Assembly (NCBI GenBank): GCA_035493835.1 | Contig: DATJHO010000061.1 | Location: forward strand, 1 to 15,111 | Reading direction: 5' to 3' | DNA length: 15,111 nt | Source: DASZTU01 sp035493835 | Lineage (GTDB): Bacteria; Pseudomonadota; Alphaproteobacteria; Rhizobiales; Devosiaceae | In this document: piece by piece, positions 1-6,095 of the stretch | Position numbering within the stretch: position 1 is the first letter of the stretch | How the letters are laid out: every line of letters begins with the position of its first letter | The notes under the pieces: model-generated | What the model saw: the letters and a program-made list of their open reading frames with translations, nothing else | Database searches by the model: none | What the model was told of the DNA's origin: nothing | Translations under genes and position numbers: made by a program

Positions 1-2
1 AG

Positions 3-119
3 GGCACGGGCCTGGGCCTTGCCATCGTCAAGCACATCGTCAACCGCCACCGCGGCCTGATGACGATCCGCAGCCGGCCGGGGCAGGGCACCCGGGTGGA
101 AGTGCTGCTGCCGCGGTGA
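3..119 (+). CDS. sensor histidine kinase, C-terminal fragment (PhoR-like)
   Basis: Only the last 38 residues are inside the window; the gene continues to the left. They begin with GTGLGLAIVKHIVNRHRG, the G2 glycine box of the HATPase_c domain, and end in a short beta-strand segment (RVEVLLPR) and a TGA at 117-119. This is the ATP-lid/C-terminal part of the catalytic domain of a two-component sensor kinase, which autophosphorylates a histidine and passes the phosphate to a response regulator. The wording of the block (KHIVNRHRG) resembles the phosphate-starvation kinase PhoR more than other kinases, but 38 residues cannot fix the subfamily. No terminator is obvious directly after the stop. Confidence 0.85.
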   Translation, partial: GTGLGLAIVKHIVNRHRGLMTIRSRPGQGTRVEVLLPR

Positions 120-429
120 GAGTTTTGGCACGGCCTCGCGCTTCCCCCCGTCATGGCCGGGCTCGCGGCCAGCCATGATGCCTCGCCAGGTCCCCTGAGG
201 TGCGGGCAAGGCTGCCTGGGTCCCCCGGATCAGGCCTGGGGATGACAGGGGTGCGACCTAATTCCGACCGCACAAAGGTCTCGCGCCCCGCGTCAGCTCG
301 GCTGGATCATGCAAGGCACTCCCTCGCCATTCCTCTCTTACAGGGAGAGGTGAGGCGGATGGGACCGGTGAGGAGCCTTGGCCAAGGACATAGCGGTGTT
401 TTATGCATCGGGGGGCAACCAGCCCCCGG
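120..429. other. non-coding stretch after the kinase gene
   Basis: About 310 bases without a convincing gene. Reading frames here lack ribosome binding sites and recognisable protein sequence. The only structure I see is a small hairpin at 332-350 (CCTCTC / GAGAGG arms) followed by TGAGGCGG. It resembles the longer CCTCTCCC-loop-GGGAGAGG element at 4642-4663 and is probably a degenerate copy of the same intergenic repeat. Confidence 0.5.
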
Positions 430-457
430 AAAAAGGCGTGCTGCAATACAGCACGCC
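430..457 (-). terminator. intrinsic terminator of gcrA
   Basis: Read on the minus strand, a perfect 9-bp stem (GGCGTGCTG at 457-449, CAGCACGCC at 443-435) with a 5-base loop is followed by five T residues (434-430). It lies 12 bases beyond the gcrA stop codon, so it is placed to end the gcrA transcript as a single-gene unit. Confidence 0.9.
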
Positions 458-469
458 CGAAGTGAGCGA

Positions 470-1024
470 TTACCGCTTCTTCTTGTCGATCTGGTGATAG
501 GCCTTGCGCGAGTGGAACTCGCAATAGGGGTGCCCATCATTGGCGTGCTGGCCGCAGAAGTAGAAATCGGCGGTCAGCGGGTCGCCGATCGGCCATTTGC
601 AGGTGCTCTCGGAGAGCTCCAGCAGGCTCAGGCGCTGGTCGACCGGAATGAAGAGCTCGGAGGTCTGCGGCGCGACGTAGGCCTCTATCTCCATTTCCTC
701 GGAGATTTTCAGTGCCGTGGCCCCGATCATCGGCGCGCTGACCATGCGGCGCTCCTTGATCGCGTTGCCGAGCGTTGTGCGGACGCTTGCCGCCGGCGCC
801 GAGACCCGGCGCGGAGCGCTGGTGCGCGGGGCAGCGGTGGGGCGCGGACGCGGTGCTGCAGCGCTGGCGGGCTTGGCCCGGCCCGACAGCTTCAGCCGGT
901 GGACCTTGCCGATCACCGCATTGCGCGTCACGCCGTCTCCCAGTTCGCCGGCGATCTGGCTGGCAGAAAAACCTTCCAGCCAGAGCTTCTTCAGCAACTC
1001 GACGCGCTCTTCAGTCCAGCCCAT
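470..1024 (-). CDS. gcrA: cell cycle transcriptional regulator GcrA
   Basis: A 184-residue GcrA-family protein. In alphaproteobacteria GcrA binds sigma70-RNA polymerase and activates promoters carrying methylated GANTC sites, linking transcription to replication and CcrM methylation. Residues 1-45 (MGWTEERVELLKKLWLEG..., ending RNAVIGKVHRLKL) are the family's DNA-binding helix-turn-helix. Residues 50-80 form an Ala/Pro/Arg-rich linker. Residues 135-176 are the conserved C-terminal module, with CKWPIGDP, FYFCG and PYCEFH giving a Cys/His cluster. The start chosen is the ATG at 1024, which makes the canonical MxWTxERVELLK start and has an AGGAG at 1033-1037, eight bases upstream. An in-frame GTG at 1045 would add seven residues read through the ribosome binding site and is unlikely. 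The gene has its own terminator and a GANTC-rich upstream region. Confidence 0.96.
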   Translation of the reverse strand: MGWTEERVELLKKLWLEGFSASQIAGELGDGVTRNAVIGKVHRLKLSGRAKPASAAAPRPRPTAAPRTSAPRRVSAPAASVRTTLGNAIKERRMVSAPMIGATALKISEEMEIEAYVAPQTSELFIPVDQRLSLLELSESTCKWPIGDPLTADFYFCGQHANDGHPYCEFHSRKAYHQIDKKKR

Positions 1025-1154
1025 GAACGGCTCTCCTAGTTTCACCCGGCGGAATCCCTCTCCCCGCCGCCGATAGTTACTCGACGGCCGATTACGCTAC
1101 GCGTCGTGGGTCGAATGGGTCCGCCACACGAGATATCGTGTCCCAACAGGGCCG

Positions 1155-1184
1155 ATATTAACCAGCGGCAAGAATCCGTGACAA
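1155..1184 (-). promoter_or_regulatory. candidate gcrA promoter with a GANTC in the spacer
   Basis: On the minus strand TTGTCA (1184-1179) is followed after an 18-base spacer by TAATAT (1160-1155). This is a sigma70-like pair placed about 125 bases before the gcrA start codon. The spacer contains GAATC (1172-1176), and a second site, GAGTC (1185-1189), abuts the -35 element. GANTC sites in or next to the core promoter are the known arrangement at GcrA-activated promoters. The hexamers are not perfect, so the exact start is tentative. Confidence 0.5.
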
Positions 1185-1273
1185 GAGTCAGGCCCTGATT
1201 TCCCCGTGTATAACCCAATGAGATCCGGCCTTTTCCCAAAGCCGAGTCAAATCAGGCACTTGCCCCCACCACA

Positions 1274-1302
1274 TTGACTCTAAAGGGACCGGACGGCATA
1301 TT
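1274..1302 (+). promoter_or_regulatory. candidate argD promoter, -35 overlapping GANTC
   Basis: TTGACT (1274-1279), a 17-base spacer and CATATT (1297-1302) form a reasonable sigma70-type promoter about 80 bases before the argD start. The GACTC methylation site at 1276-1280 overlaps the -35 hexamer, so the methylation state could affect polymerase or GcrA binding. Confidence 0.45.
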
Positions 1303-1380
1303 TGGGGCACGAACGCGCCGCCCAAGGGCTGCGCGTTTTTGGTTTTTGTGGCCTTTTTCCAACAATCGACAGGAACGATC

Positions 1381-2580
1381 ATGTCCGCGCTCTACGGCAC
1401 CTATGCCCGGTCTGAACTTGCGTTTGAGCGGGGAGAGGGCATGCGATTGTTCACAGCGGACGGCACCGCCTATCTCGATTTCAATTCGGGTATCGGCGTC
1501 AACGCGCTCGGGCATGGCGACCCGCACGTGGTCGGCGCCCTGAAGTCGGCTGCCGACAAGGTCTGGCACACCTCGAACATTTTCACCATTCCCGAGCAGG
1601 AGCGGCTCGGCCAGCGCCTGGTCGAGGCGACCTTTGCGGACGCGGTGTTCTTCACCAATTCGGGTGCCGAGGCGGTGGAATGCGCCATCAAGACGGCGCG
1701 GCACCATTTCTTCGCCAAGGGTGAGCCGGATCGCTACGAGATCATCGCCTTCACCGGCTCCTTCCACGGCCGCACCATGGCAACGATCGCTGCCGGCGGT
1801 AACCCGCACTATACCGAGGGGTTTGGCCCCGTGATGCCTGGCTTCAAGCACGTGGCGCCCGGCGATCTCGTTGCCGTCGAGCAACTGATCGACGGCAGGA
1901 CCTGCGCGATCCTCCTCGAACCCGTGCAAGGTGAAGGCGGCGTCTCGGCGATGTCCGTTGAATTCCTCAAGGGGCTCCGCGAGCTCTGCGACCGGCACGG
2001 CCTGCTGCTGGTCCTCGACGAAGTGCAGTGCGGCTATGGTCGCACGGGAAAATTCTTCGCTCATGAATGGGCGGGCATCACGCCCGACATCATAGCGGTG
2101 GCCAAGGGCATCGGTGGTGGTTTCCCGCTGGGCGCGTGCCTCGCCAAGGGCGAGGTTGCGGCATCCATGGTGCCGGGCACGCACGGCTCGACCTATGGAG
2201 GCAACCCGCTGGCCTGCGCCGTGGGCAATGCGGTGCTCGACCGCATTCTCGGGCCCGGCTTCATCGCCAATGTCGACCAGATGGGCCAGCGCCTCGCCTG
2301 GCACCTGCAGCAACTGGCGCAGCGCTTCCCCAATTACGTGACCGAAGTGCGCGGCAAGGGCCTGATCGCCGGCGTCAAGATCACCCCGCCGGTCCGCGAC
2401 TTCGTCTCGCGGCTCCGGCGCGATCACCAGTTGCTGGCCGTGGCCGCGGGCGAGAACGTGTTGCGCCTGCTGCCGCCGCTGATCGTCACCGAGGCCGATA
2501 TCGAAGAGGCTGTGGGCAAGATCGCCGACGCCTTCATCGCTCTTGATCGCGAAGCTGAGACTACGCCCGCCATCGACTGA
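1381..2580 (+). CDS. argD: acetylornithine aminotransferase ArgD
   Basis: A 399-residue class III PLP-dependent aminotransferase. It transfers the amino group from glutamate to N-acetylglutamate semialdehyde, giving N-acetylornithine (arginine pathway, cytosol); ArgD enzymes often also serve lysine synthesis. Visible motifs are TNSGAEAVECAIK (phosphate cradle), GSFHGRT, LDEVQCGYGRTGKFFAHE with Asp213 contacting the PLP ring nitrogen, and AKGIGGGFPLG with Lys242 as the Schiff-base lysine, followed by TYGGNPLA. The start is the ATG at 1381, giving the typical MSALYGTYAR opening, with AGGA at 1371-1374. An in-frame GTG at 1339 would add 14 atypical residues. Length is normal for the family. argF follows after 45 bases, and argF and hslO complete the conserved rhizobial arrangement. 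Confidence 0.96.
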   Translation: MSALYGTYARSELAFERGEGMRLFTADGTAYLDFNSGIGVNALGHGDPHVVGALKSAADKVWHTSNIFTIPEQERLGQRLVEATFADAVFFTNSGAEAVECAIKTARHHFFAKGEPDRYEIIAFTGSFHGRTMATIAAGGNPHYTEGFGPVMPGFKHVAPGDLVAVEQLIDGRTCAILLEPVQGEGGVSAMSVEFLKGLRELCDRHGLLLVLDEVQCGYGRTGKFFAHEWAGITPDIIAVAKGIGGGFPLGACLAKGEVAASMVPGTHGSTYGGNPLACAVGNAVLDRILGPGFIANVDQMGQRLAWHLQQLAQRFPNYVTEVRGKGLIAGVKITPPVRDFVSRLRRDHQLLAVAAGENVLRLLPPLIVTEADIEEAVGKIADAFIALDREAETTPAID

Positions 2581-2591
2581 GCCTCCAACAC

Positions 2592-2611
2592 GGCCGGGCG
2601 CCGCCCCGGCC
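2592..2611 (+). other. GC-rich hairpin between argD and argF
   Basis: GGCCGGG (2592-2598) and CCCGGCC (2605-2611) form a 7-bp stem with a six-base loop. There is no T-tract; the argF ribosome binding site (AGGA, 2616-2619) follows within five bases. It is therefore more likely a pause, stabiliser or processing element inside the operon than a terminator. Function is unknown. Confidence 0.45.
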
Positions 2612-2625
2612 CCACAGGATCCAGC

Positions 2626-3558
2626 ATGACCAGTCAAACCGAACCTCGCCATTTCCTCTCGCTGCAGGATTTTTCCGCCGACCAGCTCCGCGGCATTCTC
2701 GATCTCGCCGTCGAGCTCAAGACGCGCCTGAAGGCCGGCGACAAGCCGCGCCTCTTGAACGAAAAAATGCTGGCGATGATTTTCGAGCGCCAGTCGACGC
2801 GCACCCGCGTTTCATTCGATGTCGGCATGCGCCAGCTCGGGGGGGAAACCATGTTCCTCTCCGGCAACGACATGCAGCTCGCCCGCGAGGAGACCCTGGC
2901 CGACACCGCTCGCGTCATGAGCCGCTATGTCGATGCGATCATGATCCGCATTCTAGACCACGACGACCTGATCGAGCTCGCCGCTGCCTCTTCGGTGCCG
3001 GTGATCAACGGCCTGACCCGCCGGGCGCACCCATGCCAGGTGATGGCCGACATCATGACCTATGAGGAGCACCACGGCCCGATCGCTGGCAAGAAGGTCG
3101 CCTGGGTGGGCGACAGCAACAATGTCATGGCGAGCTGGGTGCACGCGACGCGCCTCTTCGGCAACACGCTGACGATTGCCTGCCCCGAAGAGTTCGAGCC
3201 CGACCAGGCCATGCGCGCCGATATCCGCAAGGCGGGGAAGGCCGTGACGGTCATCGAGGATCCAAACGCCGCGGTTGAGGGCGCCGATCTCATCATCACT
3301 GACACCTGGGTTTCGATGGGCGACACGGACGCCAGCGAGCGCCGCAAGGCCTTGAAACCTTACCGCGTCGATACCACTCTGATGGCGCGGGCGAAAGCGG
3401 ACGCCCTCTTCATGCATTGCCTGCCGGCGCATCGCGGGGACGAAGTGACCGACGAGGTCATCGACGGGCCGCAATCCGTGGTCTTCGATGAAGCCGAAAA
3501 CCGCCTCCACATACAAAAGGCGATCCTGTGCTGGTGCTTCGGGATCGATAGGATCTGA
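2626..3558 (+). CDS. argF: ornithine carbamoyltransferase ArgF
   Basis: A 310-residue anabolic ornithine carbamoyltransferase. It condenses carbamoyl phosphate with ornithine to give citrulline in the cytosol. Motifs in order: STRTR (57-61, carbamoyl phosphate binding), HPCQ (135-138), GDSNNV (162-167, ornithine side), DTWVSMGD (226-233, the SMG ornithine loop) and HCLPAHRGDEV (264-274, catalytic Cys268 region). Residues 132-133 read RR in NGLTRRAHPCQ, where I would expect Asp at 132 in many homologues; this is a small oddity and not a loss of a known catalytic residue. The ATG at 2626 has AGGA six bases upstream. The stop codon overlaps the start of hslO by one base, so the two are probably translationally coupled. 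Confidence 0.96.
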   Translation: MTSQTEPRHFLSLQDFSADQLRGILDLAVELKTRLKAGDKPRLLNEKMLAMIFERQSTRTRVSFDVGMRQLGGETMFLSGNDMQLAREETLADTARVMSRYVDAIMIRILDHDDLIELAAASSVPVINGLTRRAHPCQVMADIMTYEEHHGPIAGKKVAWVGDSNNVMASWVHATRLFGNTLTIACPEEFEPDQAMRADIRKAGKAVTVIEDPNAAVEGADLIITDTWVSMGDTDASERRKALKPYRVDTTLMARAKADALFMHCLPAHRGDEVTDEVIDGPQSVVFDEAENRLHIQKAILCWCFGIDRI

Positions 3559-4574
3559 TGTCGGAATTGCAGCTGCAAGACTATGGCCTCGATCGTCCCG
3601 AAAGCGGGGATGACGTGGTGGTGCCGTTCACGCTCGAAAACCTCGATTGCCGGGGCCGTTCGGTGCGCCTGGGCGACGCGCTTGATACCATCCTGCGCCG
3701 GCACGATTACCCGGCTCCGGTGGCGCGCCTCCTGGGTGAGGCGGTGGTCCTTGCTGCGCTGATCGGCTCTTCGCTGAAGTTTGCCGGCCGGTTCATCATG
3801 CAGACGCAGACCGATGGGCCGGTGAACCTGATCGTCGTCGATCTCGATGCGCCAGATGGCCTGCGCGGCTATGCCCGCTACGACGCCGACGCGGTGCAGC
3901 GGGCGGTCGATGAGGGCCGTGCCCGGCCGGGCCAGCTGCTCGGCAACGGGCATCTGGCGATGACCATCGACCAGGGCGCGCACATGGATCGCTACCAGGG
4001 GATCGTTGCCCTCGAGGGCGATAGCCTCGAGGCGGTTGCGCATCGCTATTTTCAGCAATCCGAGCAAATCCCGACCGGCGTCCGACTGGCCGTTGCCGAG
4101 TTCACCCGCCGCGGCGACCACCGCCCCCGCTGGCGCGCCGGCGGTCTTTTGGTGCAGCACATGCCCGAAGTCGGCGGCCACGTGCGGATGGCCGACCTGC
4201 CGGGCGACGGCGATTTTGACAATGCGGAAACCGCCGATCCGGATTTCGTCGAGGACGACAACTGGGTCCGCGTGAAGTCGCTTTTGTCGACACTTTCGGA
4301 TGCTGAACTCGCCGATCCGGAGCTGTCGGCCGAGCGCGTGCTGTTCCGGCTCTACCACGAGACGGGCGTGCGCGTGTTCGAGCCGATCGAGCTCGAGGAA
4401 CGCTGCACCTGCTCGGTCGAGCGGATCGAGGCGATGCTGCAGAACAGTTTTACCTCCGAGGAACGGCAGGACATGGCCGTCGACGGGGAAATCGAAGTGG
4501 TCTGCGAGTTCTGCTCGACCGCCTACCACTTCAACCCGCACGAGTTCGAGGACGACAGCCACACCGAGCATTGA
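3558..4574 (+). CDS. hslO: Hsp33 redox-regulated molecular chaperone HslO
   Basis: A 338-residue Hsp33 family protein, a cytosolic holdase activated by oxidative unfolding. The C-terminal redox switch is complete: Cys283-x-Cys285 (RCTCS) and Cys316-x-x-Cys319 (CEFC), the CxC/CxxC zinc-binding set whose oxidation to disulfides activates the chaperone. The N-terminal part holds the substrate-binding fold (for example DYPAPVARLLGEAVVLAALI and DLDAPDGLRGYARYD). The ATG at 3558 shares its A with the argF stop codon (TGATG), so translation is probably coupled. The argD-argF-hslO order is a well-known arrangement in Rhizobiales, but why a chaperone sits with arginine genes is not explained by the sequence. 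Confidence 0.95.
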   Translation: MSELQLQDYGLDRPESGDDVVVPFTLENLDCRGRSVRLGDALDTILRRHDYPAPVARLLGEAVVLAALIGSSLKFAGRFIMQTQTDGPVNLIVVDLDAPDGLRGYARYDADAVQRAVDEGRARPGQLLGNGHLAMTIDQGAHMDRYQGIVALEGDSLEAVAHRYFQQSEQIPTGVRLAVAEFTRRGDHRPRWRAGGLLVQHMPEVGGHVRMADLPGDGDFDNAETADPDFVEDDNWVRVKSLLSTLSDAELADPELSAERVLFRLYHETGVRVFEPIELEERCTCSVERIEAMLQNSFTSEERQDMAVDGEIEVVCEFCSTAYHFNPHEFEDDSHTEH

Positions 4575-4763
4575 GGGGCCTTGAGGCAGCGACCCACCTC
4601 TGCCGCTAGGGAGAGGAGAGGCGAGGCCGCACCACGCGGATCCCTCTCCCTCGGGGGAGAGGGCAGGGTGAGGGGGGCCTCTGCCGCGAGCACAGATTTC
4701 GTGCGCTTGACCCCTCACCAAAGAGGCGTAGCTTGCGCTCATTGATCAGTTCGAGACTCCGCA
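4575..4763. repeat. intergenic gap with GC-rich hairpin repeat
   Basis: The gap carries CCCTCTCCC (4642-4650) and GGGAGAGGG (4655-4663), a perfect 9-bp stem with a four-base loop, followed by a GTGAGGGG tail. A partial extra copy (AGGGAGAGGAGAGG) lies at about 4609-4622. The motif matches a type commonly scattered between genes in alphaproteobacteria and has a relative at 332-350. It may act as a transcript end for hslO, but no T-tract follows. A GACTC (GANTC) lies at 4755-4759, just before the next gene. Confidence 0.6.
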
Positions 4764-5102
4764 ATGCCGCGCTCCCTGATTCTTCTCTTGCCCATTGTCG
4801 TGCTCGCGGCCATTGCCCAGCCGGCCGAGGCGGTGACCCCGGCTGAACTCGCCGGCCAGCTCAACGCCCAGATTGCCCGCTGCTGGAACCCGCCGCCCAA
4901 AGCCAGGGGCTCGGTCGCAGTCAGCATCGAGTTCAATCAGGACGGCAGAATCGTCGGTACGCCCAAGGCCAGCGGCCTTGCCAGCACGGGTGTGGCCAAA
5001 TCGGCGGTCGAGGCGGTGCAATACTGTCAGCCCTATCGGCTGCCGCCCTCGATGTTCTCCATCTGGCAGCACACCACAGTTCGACTCAGCGTCGGCAATT
5101 GA
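4764..5102 (+). CDS. small secreted TonB-C/TolA-like periplasmic protein
   Basis: A 112-residue protein. Residues 1-23 are a signal peptide with a hydrophobic core (LILLLPIVVLAAIA) and a likely cleavage after AEA. The mature part (LNAQIARCWNPPP, SIEFNQDGRIVGTPKASG, SAVEAVQYCQPYRLP, WQHTTVRLSV) has the alternating strand-helix-strand pattern of the TonB C-terminal/TolA domain III fold common in short rhizobial proteins. Cys40 and Cys88 could form the disulfide seen in TolA domain III. No transmembrane stalk or TolA coiled coil is present, so it is not a full TolA. There is no strong ribosome binding site before the ATG. The next gene starts one base after its stop, suggesting one transcript. 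The exact role is unknown; an envelope function is inferred. Confidence 0.75.
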   Translation: MPRSLILLLPIVVLAAIAQPAEAVTPAELAGQLNAQIARCWNPPPKARGSVAVSIEFNQDGRIVGTPKASGLASTGVAKSAVEAVQYCQPYRLPPSMFSIWQHTTVRLSVGN

Positions 5103-5103
5103 G

Positions 5104-5802
5104 ATGGCGGGCGAGCTGCAGGGCCGGGAACTCGTCCAGGCCTTCATCTCGCTCGCCGCAACCTTCCTCGTCATGGCCGCCCTGCTGTTCGTGCCGGCGG
5201 GAACGCTCGCCTGGGCGCTTGGCTGGTGGTTCTTGGTGGCCTTCGGTGTCCTGACTGCGATCGCCATCGTCTGGCTGTGGCGCGTCAATCCGGAAATCTT
5301 TGCAGCGCGCAGCCGACTGACGCGGCCGGGCACCAAGGGCTGGGACCTGGTGCTCGTCATCCTCCTGCTCGGCTGCTTTGCCGCGGTGCTGGTGGTTGCC
5401 GGCTCGGATAGCGGCCGGTTCCATTGGTCGGAAACGCCCGGTTGGGCGATCGCCCTCGGCTATGTGCTGCTGGTGTTGGGCTATTGGGGGAGCGGCTGGG
5501 CGGAAGCCGTCAACCGGCACTTTGAGCCCACCGTGCGCATCCAGACCGAGCGCAATCATCAGGTGGTCACCACCGGCCCCTATGCCTATGTCCGGCACCC
5601 GGGCTACATTTTCGCCAACCTCTTGATGATCGGCATCGCCCTGTCGCTCGGCTCGCTGTGGGCGCTGGTGCCGGTGGCGCTGGGGATTGCGATCCTGGCG
5701 ATCCGCACCAACCTAGAGGACGCAACTCTCCAGCGCGAACTCCCCGGCTATGCCGAATTCGCCCAGCGCACGCGGTTCAAGTGGATTCCGGGGGTGTGGT
5801 AG
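5104..5802 (+). CDS. isoprenylcysteine carboxyl methyltransferase-family membrane protein
   Basis: A 232-residue integral membrane protein of the ICMT/PEMT-like group. Hydrophobic segments lie near residues 12-32, 36-58, 80-100, 112-132 and 166-200. The SAM-binding C-terminal signature is clear: GPYAYVRHPGY (158-168), then LEDATLQRELPGYAEFAQRTRFKWIPGVW (204-232), matching the usual E-x(n)-PGY-x-x-Y/F-x-x-R-T-R-F pattern. Bacterial members methylate lipids or small molecules or have unknown substrates; prenylated-protein methylation is not expected here. The frame is open well upstream inside the preceding gene, but the ATG at 5104, one base after the previous stop, gives the natural length. 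No clear Shine-Dalgarno is seen, consistent with translation coupled to the upstream gene. The substrate cannot be told. Confidence 0.85.
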   Translation: MAGELQGRELVQAFISLAATFLVMAALLFVPAGTLAWALGWWFLVAFGVLTAIAIVWLWRVNPEIFAARSRLTRPGTKGWDLVLVILLLGCFAAVLVVAGSDSGRFHWSETPGWAIALGYVLLVLGYWGSGWAEAVNRHFEPTVRIQTERNHQVVTTGPYAYVRHPGYIFANLLMIGIALSLGSLWALVPVALGIAILAIRTNLEDATLQRELPGYAEFAQRTRFKWIPGVW

Positions 5803-5815
5803 GCGCGGGGGACCT

Positions 5816-5934
5816 CGTCCTTCGACAAGCTCAGGATGTGGTCCCGATAGGCTCAAAATGAGGTGCAAAAGGGAGAGGCAACCTGCCTGAGCCAGCCTCC
5901 GTACGCCCTCATGGTGAGCCTGTCGAACCACGAG
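5816..5934. repeat. interspersed inverted repeat (cttcgacaagctcagg type)
   Basis: The left arm at 5816-5838 contains CCTTCGACAAGCTCAGGATG. The right arm at 5908-5934 contains the diverged inverse, CATGGTGAGCCTGTCGAACC. The arms flank about 70 bases of non-coding DNA. This is a widespread intergenic repeat family in alphaproteobacteria, seen here as one degenerate full unit between two convergent genes. Confidence 0.65.
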
Positions 5935-5957
5935 AGCGCTGCACGCTGAGCTCGTTG

Positions 5958-6078
5958 CTACCCCCACCCGACCCCTCCGGGGCCACCCTCCCCACAAGGG
6001 GGAGGGAGAAGTCCGGCGCCCCCATCGCTCCCTCCCCCTTGTGGGGGGGTGAGCGCGGCAGCGCCAGGGTGGGGGTAG
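5958..6078. repeat. 120-bp nested palindromic repeat between convergent genes
   Basis: Outer arms CTACCCCCACCC (5958-5969) and GGGTGGGGGTAG (6067-6078) are perfect 12-bp inverse complements. Inner arms at 5990-6008 and 6028-6046 are perfect inverse complements over 19 bases. Each inner arm also contains its own small C-run/ACAA/G-run hairpin. The block sits between the convergent ends of the methyltransferase gene and metZ, so it could work as a bidirectional transcript end. A related copy lies at about 12916-12962. No protein is encoded. Confidence 0.8.
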
Positions 6079-6095
6079 GCCCAGATACGCAGGCC

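Larger units (their letters stand above)
1025..1380. promoter_or_regulatory. gcrA/argD divergent intergenic region with five GANTC sites
   Basis: GANTC motifs (the CcrM methylation target) lie at 1052-1056 (GAATC), 1172-1176 (GAATC), 1185-1189 (GAGTC), 1244-1248 (GAGTC) and 1276-1280 (GACTC). Scanning the rest of the window by eye I found about a dozen in nearly 15 kb, so five in 229 bp is a clear local cluster. The region separates a GcrA gene (minus) from argD (plus) and holds promoter-like elements for both. That the sites are methylated and functional is inference. Confidence 0.7.

Noticed and set aside
1025..1045. Longer GcrA start at a GTG seven codons upstream
   Set aside because: It would be translated through the AGGAG site that serves the ATG at 1024, and the family begins at MxWT.
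1252..2652. A 466-codon open frame on the minus strand opposite argD
   Set aside because: It lies fully antisense to argD, has no recognisable protein sequence or ribosome binding site, and is the usual high-GC shadow frame.
3360..4742. A 460-codon minus-strand frame opposite argF and hslO
   Set aside because: Shadow of two well-supported genes; its N-terminal part reads through an intergenic repeat.
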